From NCBI GenBank assembly GCA_041621755.1, contig JBFKAE010000002.1, positions 1-64,000 of the forward strand: a stretch of 64,000 bases of DNA, given 5' to 3'. Both the position numbers and the translations under genes were made by a program. Of the stretch, positions 26,795 to 35,394 are shown in pieces (within the stretch, counting starts at the first letter, position 1; each line of letters opens with the position of its first letter). The notes under the pieces are model-generated. The model had not been told where the DNA came from. It searched no databases and saw nothing but the letters and a program-made list of their open reading frames with translations. The stretch comes from Sphingosinicella sp041621755 (GTDB lineage Bacteria; Pseudomonadota; Alphaproteobacteria; Sphingomonadales; Sphingomonadaceae).

Positions 26795-27163
26795 ATGACC
26801 ACCCAGCCTCTTCACAAATCACCCCGAAAGGCGGAAAGTCCGTTGGAGACGGCCTGCTATGTGACGCTGCGGCTTTGCGGGTGGCTGGCGGTTTGCGCGG
26901 CCTTCGTCACCGCATGCTGGACGCTGTTCTTTGCCGCGCTCGGTGACTTCAGCTTCGCAGGGCTGGTGCTCCATCTAGACAATTTCACAAGCCGCTACAT
27001 TGGGGCCGATCCGTTGCGTCAGGCCGCGTTCCGCGCACAATTCTGGCTGGCTTCGGGCGCATTGTTCCTAGTTGTCGCCGTGCTGCGCCTGCCCGCGCTC
27101 ATCCAGTTCATCGCACCCATCAAGGAGAGGCCCGATGGCCAGGAACGCCCTGCCGGCCGGTAA
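26795..27163 (+). CDS. Hypothetical membrane protein in the transfer operon
   Basis: A 122-residue protein with two clear membrane helices (LCGWLAVCAAFVTACWTLFF at about 30-50 and FWLASGALFLVVAVLRLPAL near 90-110). It is placed between traC and trbI, where F-type clusters carry small poorly conserved membrane proteins; no family is recognised. ATG with GGGAGG ahead is preferred over an upstream in-frame start that would overlap the mazE operator region. The stop overlaps the trbI start region. Confidence 0.75.
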   Translation: MTTQPLHKSPRKAESPLETACYVTLRLCGWLAVCAAFVTACWTLFFAALGDFSFAGLVLHLDNFTSRYIGADPLRQAAFRAQFWLASGALFLVVAVLRLPALIQFIAPIKERPDGQERPAGR

Positions 27164-27707
27164 CGGGCCGCTGTTCGACGACATGCCGGAAGTCGTTGGC
27201 GACGTGCAGACACGCAAATCCAAGCTTCGTGCACCGCGCAAACTCGGACTGCTCCCGGTCGCACTCGTGAGCGCGCTGGTTATGGCAGGCCTGTGGGGCG
27301 CCTGGGTGACGAAGGAAGTTCTCGCCGATGTCGGCGTGCCGCCGATCGCCAAGGTGCAGCTTTCCAATATCGTCGGCGAATATGTCCAGGCCCAGGCACG
27401 CTCGGCGACCCCGCCCGAACAGGTGACGGCGGAGACCCGGGCGTTCATGGCCGAGATCGAGCGCAACCTGAAGACGCGGGGCCGCTCAGGGCAGATCGTG
27501 CTGGTAGGCGAAGCAGTGCTCGCCGGCGAGGTTCCCGACATCACCGCCGAGTTGCGCCGCGAAATTTACGCCAAAGTCCGGATGCCGCAGCCCGCCGCGG
27601 CCGATGCAGGCGATGTCATGGGCGCGATGCGCGCCGCCATGGCCGCGCCCGCCGGAGAGCCAGGCCTGGGTGCTACGGGAGGGGCAGGCAATGGCCCCGC
27701 CCAGTGA
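27135..27707 (+). CDS. trbI: Type-F conjugative transfer protein TrbI
   Basis: A 190-residue inner-membrane protein. One helix (LGLLPVALVSALVMAGLWGAWVT) is followed by a periplasmic domain, ILVGEAVL-type strands and a Gly/Ala-rich tail, matching TrbI of F-type systems, which affects pilus outgrowth and retraction. An AAGGAGAGG ribosome site is well placed. It overlaps the preceding gene by 29 bases and the peptidase gene by 17 bases. Confidence 0.82.
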   Translation: MARNALPAGNGPLFDDMPEVVGDVQTRKSKLRAPRKLGLLPVALVSALVMAGLWGAWVTKEVLADVGVPPIAKVQLSNIVGEYVQAQARSATPPEQVTAETRAFMAEIERNLKTRGRSGQIVLVGEAVLAGEVPDITAELRREIYAKVRMPQPAAADAGDVMGAMRAAMAAPAGEPGLGATGGAGNGPAQ

Positions 27708-28209
27708 ACCCTCGCGCCATGCCCGGCGCTGGCTGGCGATCGGAGGCCTCAGCCTGTGCCTTGCGGGCAGCTCTGCGCTCGCTGCCTGGCGCGACGATCA
27801 TGCGCTGCTCATCAATACGAGCCAGTCGCTCCCCAACTGGGCGTTCTGGATCGACCGGAAACGCGTTCCCGCGCGCGGCGATTTCGTGGTGTTCAATCCG
27901 CCGAGAACGCCGCTCATCGTCGCGCATTTCGGGAAGGTGCCAACACCCTTCGCCAAGCGCGTGCTTGGCATGCCGGGCGATGTGGTGACACGCGACGGAC
28001 CCGTCGTGCTGATCGATGGGCGCGAGGTCGCAAGGATCAAGGCCTTCAGCAAACGCGGCGAAAAGCTGGAGCCCGGACCGGTGGGCCGCATCCCCGAGCA
28101 TTGCTATTACCTGGGCACCGCGCATGCCGACGGTTTCGACAGCCGCTATGCCGATATCGGTTTTGTCTGCCAGGACCGGATCATTGGCACTGGGGACTCG
28201 GTACTGTGA
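27691..28209 (+). CDS. S26-family signal peptidase (conjugative, TraF/LepB-like)
   Basis: A 172-residue membrane-anchored serine peptidase. After one helix, the catalytic Ser lies in INTSQSLPNWAFWI and the Lys in the AKRVLGMPGDVV loop, the Ser/Lys dyad of S26 enzymes. Conjugative homologues (TraF of RP4) mature the pilin, so TraA is the likely substrate. The ATG follows GGGAGGGG. It overlaps traW by four bases (GTGA). Confidence 0.9.
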   Translation: MAPPSEPSRHARRWLAIGGLSLCLAGSSALAAWRDDHALLINTSQSLPNWAFWIDRKRVPARGDFVVFNPPRTPLIVAHFGKVPTPFAKRVLGMPGDVVTRDGPVVLIDGREVARIKAFSKRGEKLEPGPVGRIPEHCYYLGTAHADGFDSRYADIGFVCQDRIIGTGDSVL

Positions 28210-28862
28210 GCGCGCGCCATCCCCTCGCGCTTTCTCTCGGCCTTACCTTGTCGGCAGGATGGCCCGTGGTGTCCTTGGTGCAGGCCGCGGATCATGGGCA
28301 GATGGGGCAAACCTTCCCGATCATCGAGGAGGACCTCCTCACTACCATCGAAGCGAGGCTCAGGACACTCGAGGCCTCGGGCGAGATCGCAGGCCTGCAA
28401 CGCCGGATGCAGGAGCAGGCGACCCTGAGCGTGCGTCGCCCGAGGCCGGTCGCGGGGCTATCGGCCGCGAGCGAGCGGCGGCAATGGCTGTTCGACCCCT
28501 CGATCGTCATCGAAGCCGACATTCGCGACGACAAGAACAATTTGACCGCTGCGCGCGGCACGCGGGTCAATCCGCTCGACCATGTCTCGCTCGGACAGGA
28601 CCTGATCTTCGTTGACGGAACGGACCAGACGCAGGTCGACTGGGCCGTGCGCAGCCACAGCGCCGAAGGGGCCAAAATCATCTTCGTCGCTGGCTCGCCC
28701 TTTGATGCGATGAAGCCGCACCAGCGCCGCTTCTGGTTCGACCAGGGCGGCCGACTGACCGCGCGCTTCGGCATTCGCCACACGCCTGCCGTCGTCACAT
28801 CGGCAGGCAAGGCGCTCCAGATCACCGAAGTCCCGCTCGGGCCGAAAGGCGGGACCTCATGA
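28206..28862 (+). CDS. traW: Type-F conjugative transfer protein TraW
   Basis: A 218-residue periplasmic protein needed for pilus assembly, working with TrbC and TraU. A GTG start overlaps the peptidase stop; a signal peptide (LALSLGLTLSAGWPVVSL) follows. The family motifs GQTFPIIEEDLL near the N-terminus and ILVDGTD/VDWA-type strands (LIFVDGTDQTQVDWA) are visible, ending with RFGIRHTPAVV. The length is usual. Confidence 0.92.
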   Translation: MSARHPLALSLGLTLSAGWPVVSLVQAADHGQMGQTFPIIEEDLLTTIEARLRTLEASGEIAGLQRRMQEQATLSVRRPRPVAGLSAASERRQWLFDPSIVIEADIRDDKNNLTAARGTRVNPLDHVSLGQDLIFVDGTDQTQVDWAVRSHSAEGAKIIFVAGSPFDAMKPHQRRFWFDQGGRLTARFGIRHTPAVVTSAGKALQITEVPLGPKGGTS

Positions 28863-29137
28863 CGCATCCGCTGCTCGCTTTCCTGGCCACGCCGATGGCC
28901 GCCCCGGAGACCCCGAGGTTGAGGCGCCTGCGTCATGCATGGGTCTTGCTGTGCGTTGCTCTCCTGCTCGCAGTTGTCCTCAACCCAGCAATCGTCGGCT
29001 TCGTCGGCCCATTAGGCGCATTGCCGACGCTTCTGCTCCTTATCGCCATGCCCGTCATGGGACTCATCTACTGGCGCGCCAAAACGAATGCCGATGCAGC
29101 CTGGAACCGGGCCAAGAACCAGGAATGTGAGGTGTGA
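28859..29137 (+). CDS. Small hypothetical membrane protein
   Basis: A 92-residue protein with two hydrophobic helices (AWVLLCVALLLAVVLN and LPTLLLLIAMPVMGLIYW). It overlaps traW by four bases and traU by one base, so it is a real member of the operon. No family is recognised; small inner-membrane proteins at this place in F-type operons have no fixed name. Confidence 0.75.
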   Translation: MTHPLLAFLATPMAAPETPRLRRLRHAWVLLCVALLLAVVLNPAIVGFVGPLGALPTLLLLIAMPVMGLIYWRAKTNADAAWNRAKNQECEV

Positions 29138-30153
29138 TGCGGCTGCCGCGCCTGATACTGGCGGCGCTTGCCACGCTCGCGCTGATGGGTCTCGGCGCCG
29201 CACCCGCCCGCGCCTCGGTCACCTGCCATGGCAAGTTCGTCAATCCGATCACCGACGTGTGCTGGTCGTGCCTGTTTCCGCTCTCGATCGGCGGGCTTGC
29301 CATCTGGAAAGGTTCGCGGCCCGATCCCAAGAATCCCTCGTTCCCCTTGTGCGCCTGCGGTTCGCCGATCCCGCGCATCGGCATCTCGGTGGGATTCTGG
29401 GAGCCGGTGCGGCTTGTCGATGTCACCAACAAGTCCTGGTGCTTCCCCAACCTTGGCGGGATCCGGCTCAACCCCGGCTTCGATATCGGCAACGGCCATG
29501 TCCAGGGCCGCAGCCAGGTCGGCGGCAAGACGCAGAACTCCTCGCAGTGGCAGGCCCACTACTACGTCTATCCGCTGCTTTACTGGATGGAGATCCTAAC
29601 CGACTTCCTCTGCTTCGAGCAGACGACGTTCGATGTGGCCTATGTGACTGAGCTCGATCCGCTCTGGCAGGATTCCGCGCTCACCTCGATCATCAATCCC
29701 GAAGTCGCGCTGTTCGCCAATCCCATCGCCACCGCTGCTTGCGCCGCGGACTGTGTCGCCGCGACCGCCAAGCTGCCGATTGACCAGATGTTCTGGTGCG
29801 CGGGTTGCAACGGGGGGATGTACCCCTTGAACGGCCATGTCGCGGCCCATGTCACGCCGGTCCAGGCCTCGCGGCTCGTGGCGGAACGCATGCTCTACAA
29901 GATGCACCGCGAAGCGCTTGCCTGGGGGACGATGGGCTCGAAGGCCCTGTGTCACAAGTACCTGATGCCGGTGATGAGGAAGCAGCAGTACCGGCTGCAA
30001 ATGACCAACCCGATCCCGACCGTCAAAGGCCGCTACGCCTGCGCGCCGATCGGGGCGACCACGATCATTCCCCACACGGGCAAGTCCTTCCCGGTCAAGG
30101 GCGAGGATTTTGGCTACCTCGTGTGGAGGAAGCGAAATTGCTGCGCTTTATGA
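29137..30153 (+). CDS. traU: Conjugal transfer pilus assembly protein TraU
   Basis: A 338-residue exported protein. The signal peptide (LILAALATLALMGLG) ends near ARASV; the mature part starts CHGKFVNPITDVCWSCLFPLSI, the TraU hallmark, and carries many cysteines (CACGSP, CAADCVAATAK, CAGCNGGMYP) needing the DsbC-like isomerase. It acts in DNA transfer more than in pilus growth in F. GTG one codon upstream could also serve as start. Confidence 0.95.
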   Translation: MRLPRLILAALATLALMGLGAAPARASVTCHGKFVNPITDVCWSCLFPLSIGGLAIWKGSRPDPKNPSFPLCACGSPIPRIGISVGFWEPVRLVDVTNKSWCFPNLGGIRLNPGFDIGNGHVQGRSQVGGKTQNSSQWQAHYYVYPLLYWMEILTDFLCFEQTTFDVAYVTELDPLWQDSALTSIINPEVALFANPIATAACAADCVAATAKLPIDQMFWCAGCNGGMYPLNGHVAAHVTPVQASRLVAERMLYKMHREALAWGTMGSKALCHKYLMPVMRKQQYRLQMTNPIPTVKGRYACAPIGATTIIPHTGKSFPVKGEDFGYLVWRKRNCCAL

Positions 30154-30950
30154 ACAGGTTACGCCTCTCTATCGGCCTATTCCGATCGCCGCGGATTATC
30201 GCTGCCGCCACATTTCTGGCGCTCGCCGGGATCTCGGCGGGGCTGACCCAGACCGCCGCACAAAGCGTCACCCAGACTGTCGATGGCCTCGATCTCGACG
30301 CGATCAAGGCACGCGCCGGGGGGCAGGCCAGCGAGGCGCAGGACTTCGTCGATGCCCTTGCAGGACGCGAATTGCCACATGCGCGCGAAGCCGAAGAGTT
30401 GCGCGATGAGGCCATGGCCGCGATGCGGGGCATCGATCCGGCCAGCCTGCCCAGGGGACCCGACGGTCCGGTCGATTTCGACGCGATCCTCGAGGGCGCT
30501 GCCGCCAATGCTTCAGCACCGATGGGGGAGGGACCGCTGTTCGTGGCCTTTGCCAGCCTCTCGATGCCCGAAGCCTCGCTCTCGCGCCTGATTGCGGACA
30601 CCAGCGCGGCCGGCGGCGTGGTGGTCTTTCGCGGATTTCCGAAAGGCAGCACGCGGGCGTTCGCCGAGGGGCTTAGGCGCGTCGTCACCGACGAGCGCCA
30701 GGAAGCCCATATCGCCATCGACCCGCGCCTGTTTCGGGCATTTTCCGTCCACGCCGCACCGACCTTCGTCGTGGCAAGCCGCGCCTATGAGCTGTGCGAC
30801 GGGTTCGATTGCACCTCTGTCGTTCCCGAACACGACCGCATGAGCGGCAATGTCAGCGTCGAATACGCGCTCGAGCGTTTTGCCGAAGCGCGCGGCCCCG
30901 GCACCGGAGTAGCGCATGTCGCGCTTGCCAACCTGCGCAAGGCGAGGTGA
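30138..30950 (+). CDS. trbC: Type-F pilus assembly protein TrbC
   Basis: A protein of about 270 residues with an N-terminal export segment and the TrbC thioredoxin-like domain (PLFVAFASLSMPEASLSRLIADT; GGVVVFRGFPKGS; APTFVVAS). It works with TraW in F pilus assembly. The TTG start is chosen because GGAGGA sits 7 bases before it; an ATG four codons later overlaps the traU stop and is the alternative. The length is slightly above that of F TrbC. Confidence 0.88.
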   Translation: MLRFMNRLRLSIGLFRSPRIIAAATFLALAGISAGLTQTAAQSVTQTVDGLDLDAIKARAGGQASEAQDFVDALAGRELPHAREAEELRDEAMAAMRGIDPASLPRGPDGPVDFDAILEGAAANASAPMGEGPLFVAFASLSMPEASLSRLIADTSAAGGVVVFRGFPKGSTRAFAEGLRRVVTDERQEAHIAIDPRLFRAFSVHAAPTFVVASRAYELCDGFDCTSVVPEHDRMSGNVSVEYALERFAEARGPGTGVAHVALANLRKAR

Positions 30951-30951
30951 C

Positions 30952-33087
30952 ATGGCGCCCCTCGCACGAGCATCTGGTCGATCAAGGCCGCTGATCGCGA
31001 GCCTGTTGCTGTCCTGCCTGCTCTTCGCCGCCACAGCCGCGCAAGCCCAGGTCTATATCCCGCCACCCGACGATCTGATCGAGGAGCTGCCGGTGCTTCC
31101 CGCCGCCGGCGAGACGCCGCTACCGCAATCCTTGCCACCACCTCCTCCCGCACCGGATTCGATGACGCCGGAACAAGCGAAAGCCGAAGCCCGCGCTGCG
31201 GGGAGCGCGCTGCGCGAGACCTATCAGAACCTGACAAAGGCAGCAGATGCGGCAGCGCAAGTGCCGGGCTACGAGGCCACCTATCCCGGGCTCACCCAGT
31301 ACTACGACAATCCCGGCGAGATGTATGCCGCAGGCGCCGCGGAAGGCTATAGCAGCGAGGCCTACCGCACGGCAAATTCGACATCGCGCCCAACGGTCAA
31401 TGTCACCCGCGACGACATTGCGCGTGCGACTGCGATCGAAGCAAGTCCCGACGCCTATCTCGATGGAGTGGGCGCCGATGGCTCGACCGGTGATTGCACG
31501 CCGCTGCCGCCCGGGCCGGGCACGCCCAACAGCGCCGAATGGACCTGCCATGTCGGCTCGCAGGTCATCGAGGAGACCAAAAGCTGCACCAGCAATCTTG
31601 TCGTTACCGAGTGGAGCGCGCTCACCTACCAGTATCTTTGCGCGATTTCGGCAGGCTTCGATGGCTGCTCCGCGCTTGCCGGCAATGGCCAGTGCCGGCG
31701 CACCGCAAGCTATCCCATCCCCGATTACGGCATCACCATTGACTATTACGATTGCAGCAGCGCGGTTGCCGATCCCAATATCTACGTGCTGGGCACCGTT
31801 CCGGCGCCGCCGCCGCCCGGCGCCTTCGAAGTCGTGAGCAATATCTACCGCTGCAACAGTGACGGGCTGAGCGCCGCACTCACCTATGATCCGGTCACCG
31901 GCTTTCCGCTCGACTATGTAACCGGGCTCCAGCAATGCGGGTCGATTGGCTCGGAGCCTGCCTGCACCCGCACCACGCCAAGCAGTGCAGGGCTTACCGA
32001 GCGGAGTCTCTGCAAGACCTGGGATTTTGTCGGCGATCCGCTGAGCGGCGGATATCTGACCTGCATCGAGCCCGCCGCGCCCGAGGAAGTCTGGTCGTGC
32101 AGCACAACGCTCGCTGGGTTTACGCCGGAAGTCTCGGTCTCGAAGTGGTTCACCGAAAGCTGGAGCACTTCGGGCTGTCCCGACGATCCGGTCGCCTGCA
32201 CGCTCCAGAACGAAATCTGCACCGCGCCCAACGAGACCCGCACGGTAGCGGGCGTGCCTGTCACGCGCCCCTGCTGGCAGAAGAGCCGCCCATATCTGTG
32301 CCAACGAATTGTCGGGGGCGGCAACGACTGCGCCAGCCTCGAGGCCAATGCCTCGTGCTCGCTCGCGCGCGAAACCTGCCTCGACGATTCGCCCGCTGCG
32401 AACGGATCGTGCGGCGTGACCGAGCGGATCTATTCCTGCCCGATTCCCGGAAGCACTCCCGAGCCCGCGCAGTACATCTGCGGCGGCGATGTCTATTGCA
32501 TCAATGGCGAGTGCGAGACGATCGAGCGCGAGGCCTCTGACGAGTTCAAGGACGCGGTTGTGGCCTTGAATGCGCTCGGCCAGGCCAATGCCGAATTCGA
32601 CGAGGCGACGCTGACGCTGTTTCGCGGCACGCGCGAGACCTGTTCGCACAAGCTCTTCGGGCTTTCGAACTGCTGCTCGGGACGCGGCGTACCGCTCCTC
32701 ACGCCGCTCCTGTGCAGCCCGTCCGAAGTCCTGCTTGACCAGAAGGACGATGCAGGCCTGTGCCACAAGGTCGGGACCTATTGCTCCTCGAGTTTCCTCG
32801 GCATCTGCAAGACCAGGAAAGAGGTCTACTGCTGCTTTGAATCGAAGATCAGCCGCATCCTCCAGGAACAGGGCCGCCCCCAGCTTGGCAAGTCCTGGGG
32901 CAAACCCAAGACCGAGACTTGCGAAGGCTTTACTGTGTTCGAGTTCCAGCGGCTCGACCTCTCGGTCATGGATTTTTCTGAAGTCTATGCCGAATTCGTC
33001 GAGGCCGCGAAGCTTCCCGATGAGGCCGCCACGCTCGTCGAAATCCAGCGCCGGATCGAAGCCTATTACGAAAGCCACCAGCCATGA
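30952..33087 (+). CDS. traN: Conjugal mating-pair stabilisation protein TraN
   Basis: A 711-residue outer-membrane protein that stabilises donor-recipient contact. It has a signal peptide (LIASLLLSCLLFAATAAQA) and a very Cys-rich mature part (over 40 Cys, for example LFGLSNCCSGRG and EVYCCFESKISRILQEQGRPQLG). The C-terminal TraN domain is well conserved in F-type systems. The middle receptor-contact region is unlike known TraN, as expected for the part that chooses the recipient. Confidence 0.93.
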   Translation: MAPLARASGRSRPLIASLLLSCLLFAATAAQAQVYIPPPDDLIEELPVLPAAGETPLPQSLPPPPPAPDSMTPEQAKAEARAAGSALRETYQNLTKAADAAAQVPGYEATYPGLTQYYDNPGEMYAAGAAEGYSSEAYRTANSTSRPTVNVTRDDIARATAIEASPDAYLDGVGADGSTGDCTPLPPGPGTPNSAEWTCHVGSQVIEETKSCTSNLVVTEWSALTYQYLCAISAGFDGCSALAGNGQCRRTASYPIPDYGITIDYYDCSSAVADPNIYVLGTVPAPPPPGAFEVVSNIYRCNSDGLSAALTYDPVTGFPLDYVTGLQQCGSIGSEPACTRTTPSSAGLTERSLCKTWDFVGDPLSGGYLTCIEPAAPEEVWSCSTTLAGFTPEVSVSKWFTESWSTSGCPDDPVACTLQNEICTAPNETRTVAGVPVTRPCWQKSRPYLCQRIVGGGNDCASLEANASCSLARETCLDDSPAANGSCGVTERIYSCPIPGSTPEPAQYICGGDVYCINGECETIEREASDEFKDAVVALNALGQANAEFDEATLTLFRGTRETCSHKLFGLSNCCSGRGVPLLTPLLCSPSEVLLDQKDDAGLCHKVGTYCSSSFLGICKTRKEVYCCFESKISRILQEQGRPQLGKSWGKPKTETCEGFTVFEFQRLDLSVMDFSEVYAEFVEAAKLPDEAATLVEIQRRIEAYYESHQP

Positions 33088-33112
33088 GCCCCCAGAAGGT
33101 CAGGAACCGATC

Positions 33113-33940
33113 GTGATCCACGCCAAGGCCATCCCCATCGCCGCCGGCTTTGCCGCGAGCCTCGCTCTCAATCTCCTCGCACCAGGTGGCGCACGCGCGG
33201 CCAGCGGCGACGGCATCGAGGTCGAGCAGGCCGAGGACAGCTTCTACTGCAAGGAGCGCAAGCTTGGCACATGGTTCTATTGCGAAGACCCACGGCCCGA
33301 GCCCGGTAGCCCCGAGGCTGCCGCGCAGGTCCCGGCACGCGAGCGTCTGGCGGCAATCTCCACTGCGCTTGAGGAACTGAAGGCGCGCGCGATTCTCGAG
33401 CCCACCCCGGAAAATGTGACCGCTTACGTGCGCTTCCAGCGCGAACAACTCGACCGATCCTCGCTATTCGCCGATGTCTGGCAGCGCGCGCTCTGGCAGG
33501 ATCCGGGTCTCGACTACACGCTCCAGCGCCCGGTCTCGACCCTGGGTAAGCGGGCATGGATCGATCAGCGCAAGACCGACCGCGATCTTGCCATGTCCCG
33601 GCTCTCGCAGCGCTACGGCGTGTTCTATTTCTATGCCTCGAGCTGCGGGGCCTGCGAGATCTTCGGACCGATCCTCAAATCGGTGAGCGACAAGTTCGGG
33701 CTGGCCGTGCTCGCGGTCTCGATGGACGGCGGACCCTCGGCGAGTTTTCCGGACTATGTCGTCGATGCGGGGCAATACGAGCGGCTCGGTCTCGGCGCCG
33801 ACCGCCAGGTGCCGGCGCTGGTGCTCTTCGACAGCGTGACAAAGCAGCCCATGCCGATCGGCTACGGCATCCTCAGCCAAGACGAGATCATGGACCGGGT
33901 GTTCCAGCTCACCCAGGTCCAGCCCGGGAGCGACTACTGA
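33113..33940 (+). CDS. traF: Conjugal transfer protein TraF (thioredoxin-like)
   Basis: A 275-residue exported protein of the F-type TraF family. A signal peptide is followed by the TraF N-terminal motif GTWFYCEDP and the thioredoxin-fold domain with SSCGACEIF (CxxC near residues 178-181) and cis-Pro VPALVLF. F TraF often lacks the CxxC; here it is intact, so redox activity is plausible. The start is GTG with AGGA upstream. The stop overlaps the traH start by one base. Confidence 0.92.
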   Translation: MIHAKAIPIAAGFAASLALNLLAPGGARAASGDGIEVEQAEDSFYCKERKLGTWFYCEDPRPEPGSPEAAAQVPARERLAAISTALEELKARAILEPTPENVTAYVRFQREQLDRSSLFADVWQRALWQDPGLDYTLQRPVSTLGKRAWIDQRKTDRDLAMSRLSQRYGVFYFYASSCGACEIFGPILKSVSDKFGLAVLAVSMDGGPSASFPDYVVDAGQYERLGLGADRQVPALVLFDSVTKQPMPIGYGILSQDEIMDRVFQLTQVQPGSDY

Positions 33941-35379
33941 TGCGCGCGCGGCTGTTTCATGCCTCGCGCCGCGCCATAGCGGTCGTGCTCTCCGCATCAA
34001 TCGTGCTGACAGCCCCCGTTCCCGCATCCGCCGGGGTCGAAAGCGAGATGCAAAGCTTCATGACCGAAATGGGCGCGCAGGCCAATGTGACCGGCCCTTC
34101 GGCCTACCAGGGCCAGTCGGCGGGTTATTATTCGGGAGGCGCGATGTGGGCGCGCTTTCCGCAAAAGAACATCCAGCCCTTCAATATCCAGCTGCCCCAT
34201 GCACGCGCCGGGTGCGGGGGCATCGACCTCTTCGCCGGATCGTTCTCGTTCATCAACACCGCCGAACTCGTCGCGATGCTCAAGGCCACCGCCAACAATG
34301 CGCTGGGCTTCGCCTTCAAGCTCGCGATCGACACGATCTCGCCCGAGATTGGCAAGGTCATGGATGAGCTCGCGCAGAAAGTGCAGCAGATGAACCAGAT
34401 GAACATTTCGTCCTGCGAAACCGCGCAGGCGCTGGTCGGCGGGCTCTGGCCCAAGACCGACACCGCATCCTCGGTGATCTGCGAGGCAATCGCGAACAGC
34501 CAGGGCGCGGTCGCCGACTGGGCGAGAGCGCGCCAACAGTGCAACAATGGCGGCCAGCGCGAGGCCTTGAAGGCCGGCAATTCCGATCCCGACATGCAGG
34601 AACAGGCCGGCATGCCCAACAACTACACCTGGGAGGCCCTGGGCAAGAAATACGGCGGATTCGACACCCAGTTCCGCGAATTCCTGATGACGCTGGTCGG
34701 CACCGTGATCTACGATCCGGCAGGCAGCGGCGGCAAGCCGCGCGTCCAGTTTATCGGCCCGGCGGATTCGGCGCTCATCAGCGCCATGCTCGATGGCACC
34801 TCGGCCGCGCCGCACAAGGTCTGGTCGTGCGGGTCGGACACCACCAAATGCATGAATCCGGCCGAGACCGCGTTGGTGATCGGACCCAATGCGGCGCTGA
34901 AAGCCAGGGTCCGTACGCTGATCGAATCGATGGCCTTGAAGGTGCGCGATCCGGGCGCATCGCTGACCCCTGCCGAGGTGCAGCTGCTCGGCATGGCAAG
35001 CGTGCCAGTCTACAAGATCGTCACCGTCAGCGCGGCAGCCGAGTTCGGCATCTCCGCGCAGGAGATCAACGATCTCTCCGAAATCGTCGCGATCGACCTC
35101 GTCACGACCATGACCATGCGCTTCATCGACATGGCGGTGAACGCGCGCTCGGACTTCAACGGGGCGGATGCCGACAGCTTGCGCGAGTGGCGCGAGGGGC
35201 TTTACGAGACCCGCCGGAATTTCCTCGGACTCTCGGCGCGCACATCGCAACGGTTCGACCAGACCTTCGCCCTCATCCAGCGCACGCAGATGATGGAAAA
35301 GACCCTGCGCTCGCAGCTCTCGCCGCAGATGTCGGCGGCGCTCAGATTCTCGCGCACGCTCAACCAGCAGGTCCAGTAG
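33940..35379 (+). CDS. traH: Conjugal transfer pilus assembly protein TraH
   Basis: A 479-residue exported protein for pilus assembly. A signal peptide (AIAVVLSASIVLTAPVPASA) is followed by the TraH core: GGAMWARFPQKNIQPF, AGCGGIDLFAGSFSFIN and NNALGFAFKLAIDTISPEI are all family hallmarks. The C-terminal half is helical. Spacing to traG is 15 bases. Confidence 0.95.
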   Translation: MRARLFHASRRAIAVVLSASIVLTAPVPASAGVESEMQSFMTEMGAQANVTGPSAYQGQSAGYYSGGAMWARFPQKNIQPFNIQLPHARAGCGGIDLFAGSFSFINTAELVAMLKATANNALGFAFKLAIDTISPEIGKVMDELAQKVQQMNQMNISSCETAQALVGGLWPKTDTASSVICEAIANSQGAVADWARARQQCNNGGQREALKAGNSDPDMQEQAGMPNNYTWEALGKKYGGFDTQFREFLMTLVGTVIYDPAGSGGKPRVQFIGPADSALISAMLDGTSAAPHKVWSCGSDTTKCMNPAETALVIGPNAALKARVRTLIESMALKVRDPGASLTPAEVQLLGMASVPVYKIVTVSAAAEFGISAQEINDLSEIVAIDLVTTMTMRFIDMAVNARSDFNGADADSLREWREGLYETRRNFLGLSARTSQRFDQTFALIQRTQMMEKTLRSQLSPQMSAALRFSRTLNQQVQ

Positions 35380-35394
35380 GGGCGGGCGAGGGCG

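Noticed and set aside
31120..33078. 652-residue minus-strand frame opposite traN
   Set aside because: The Cys-rich TraN on the plus strand is clearly the real gene; the shadow lacks domains.
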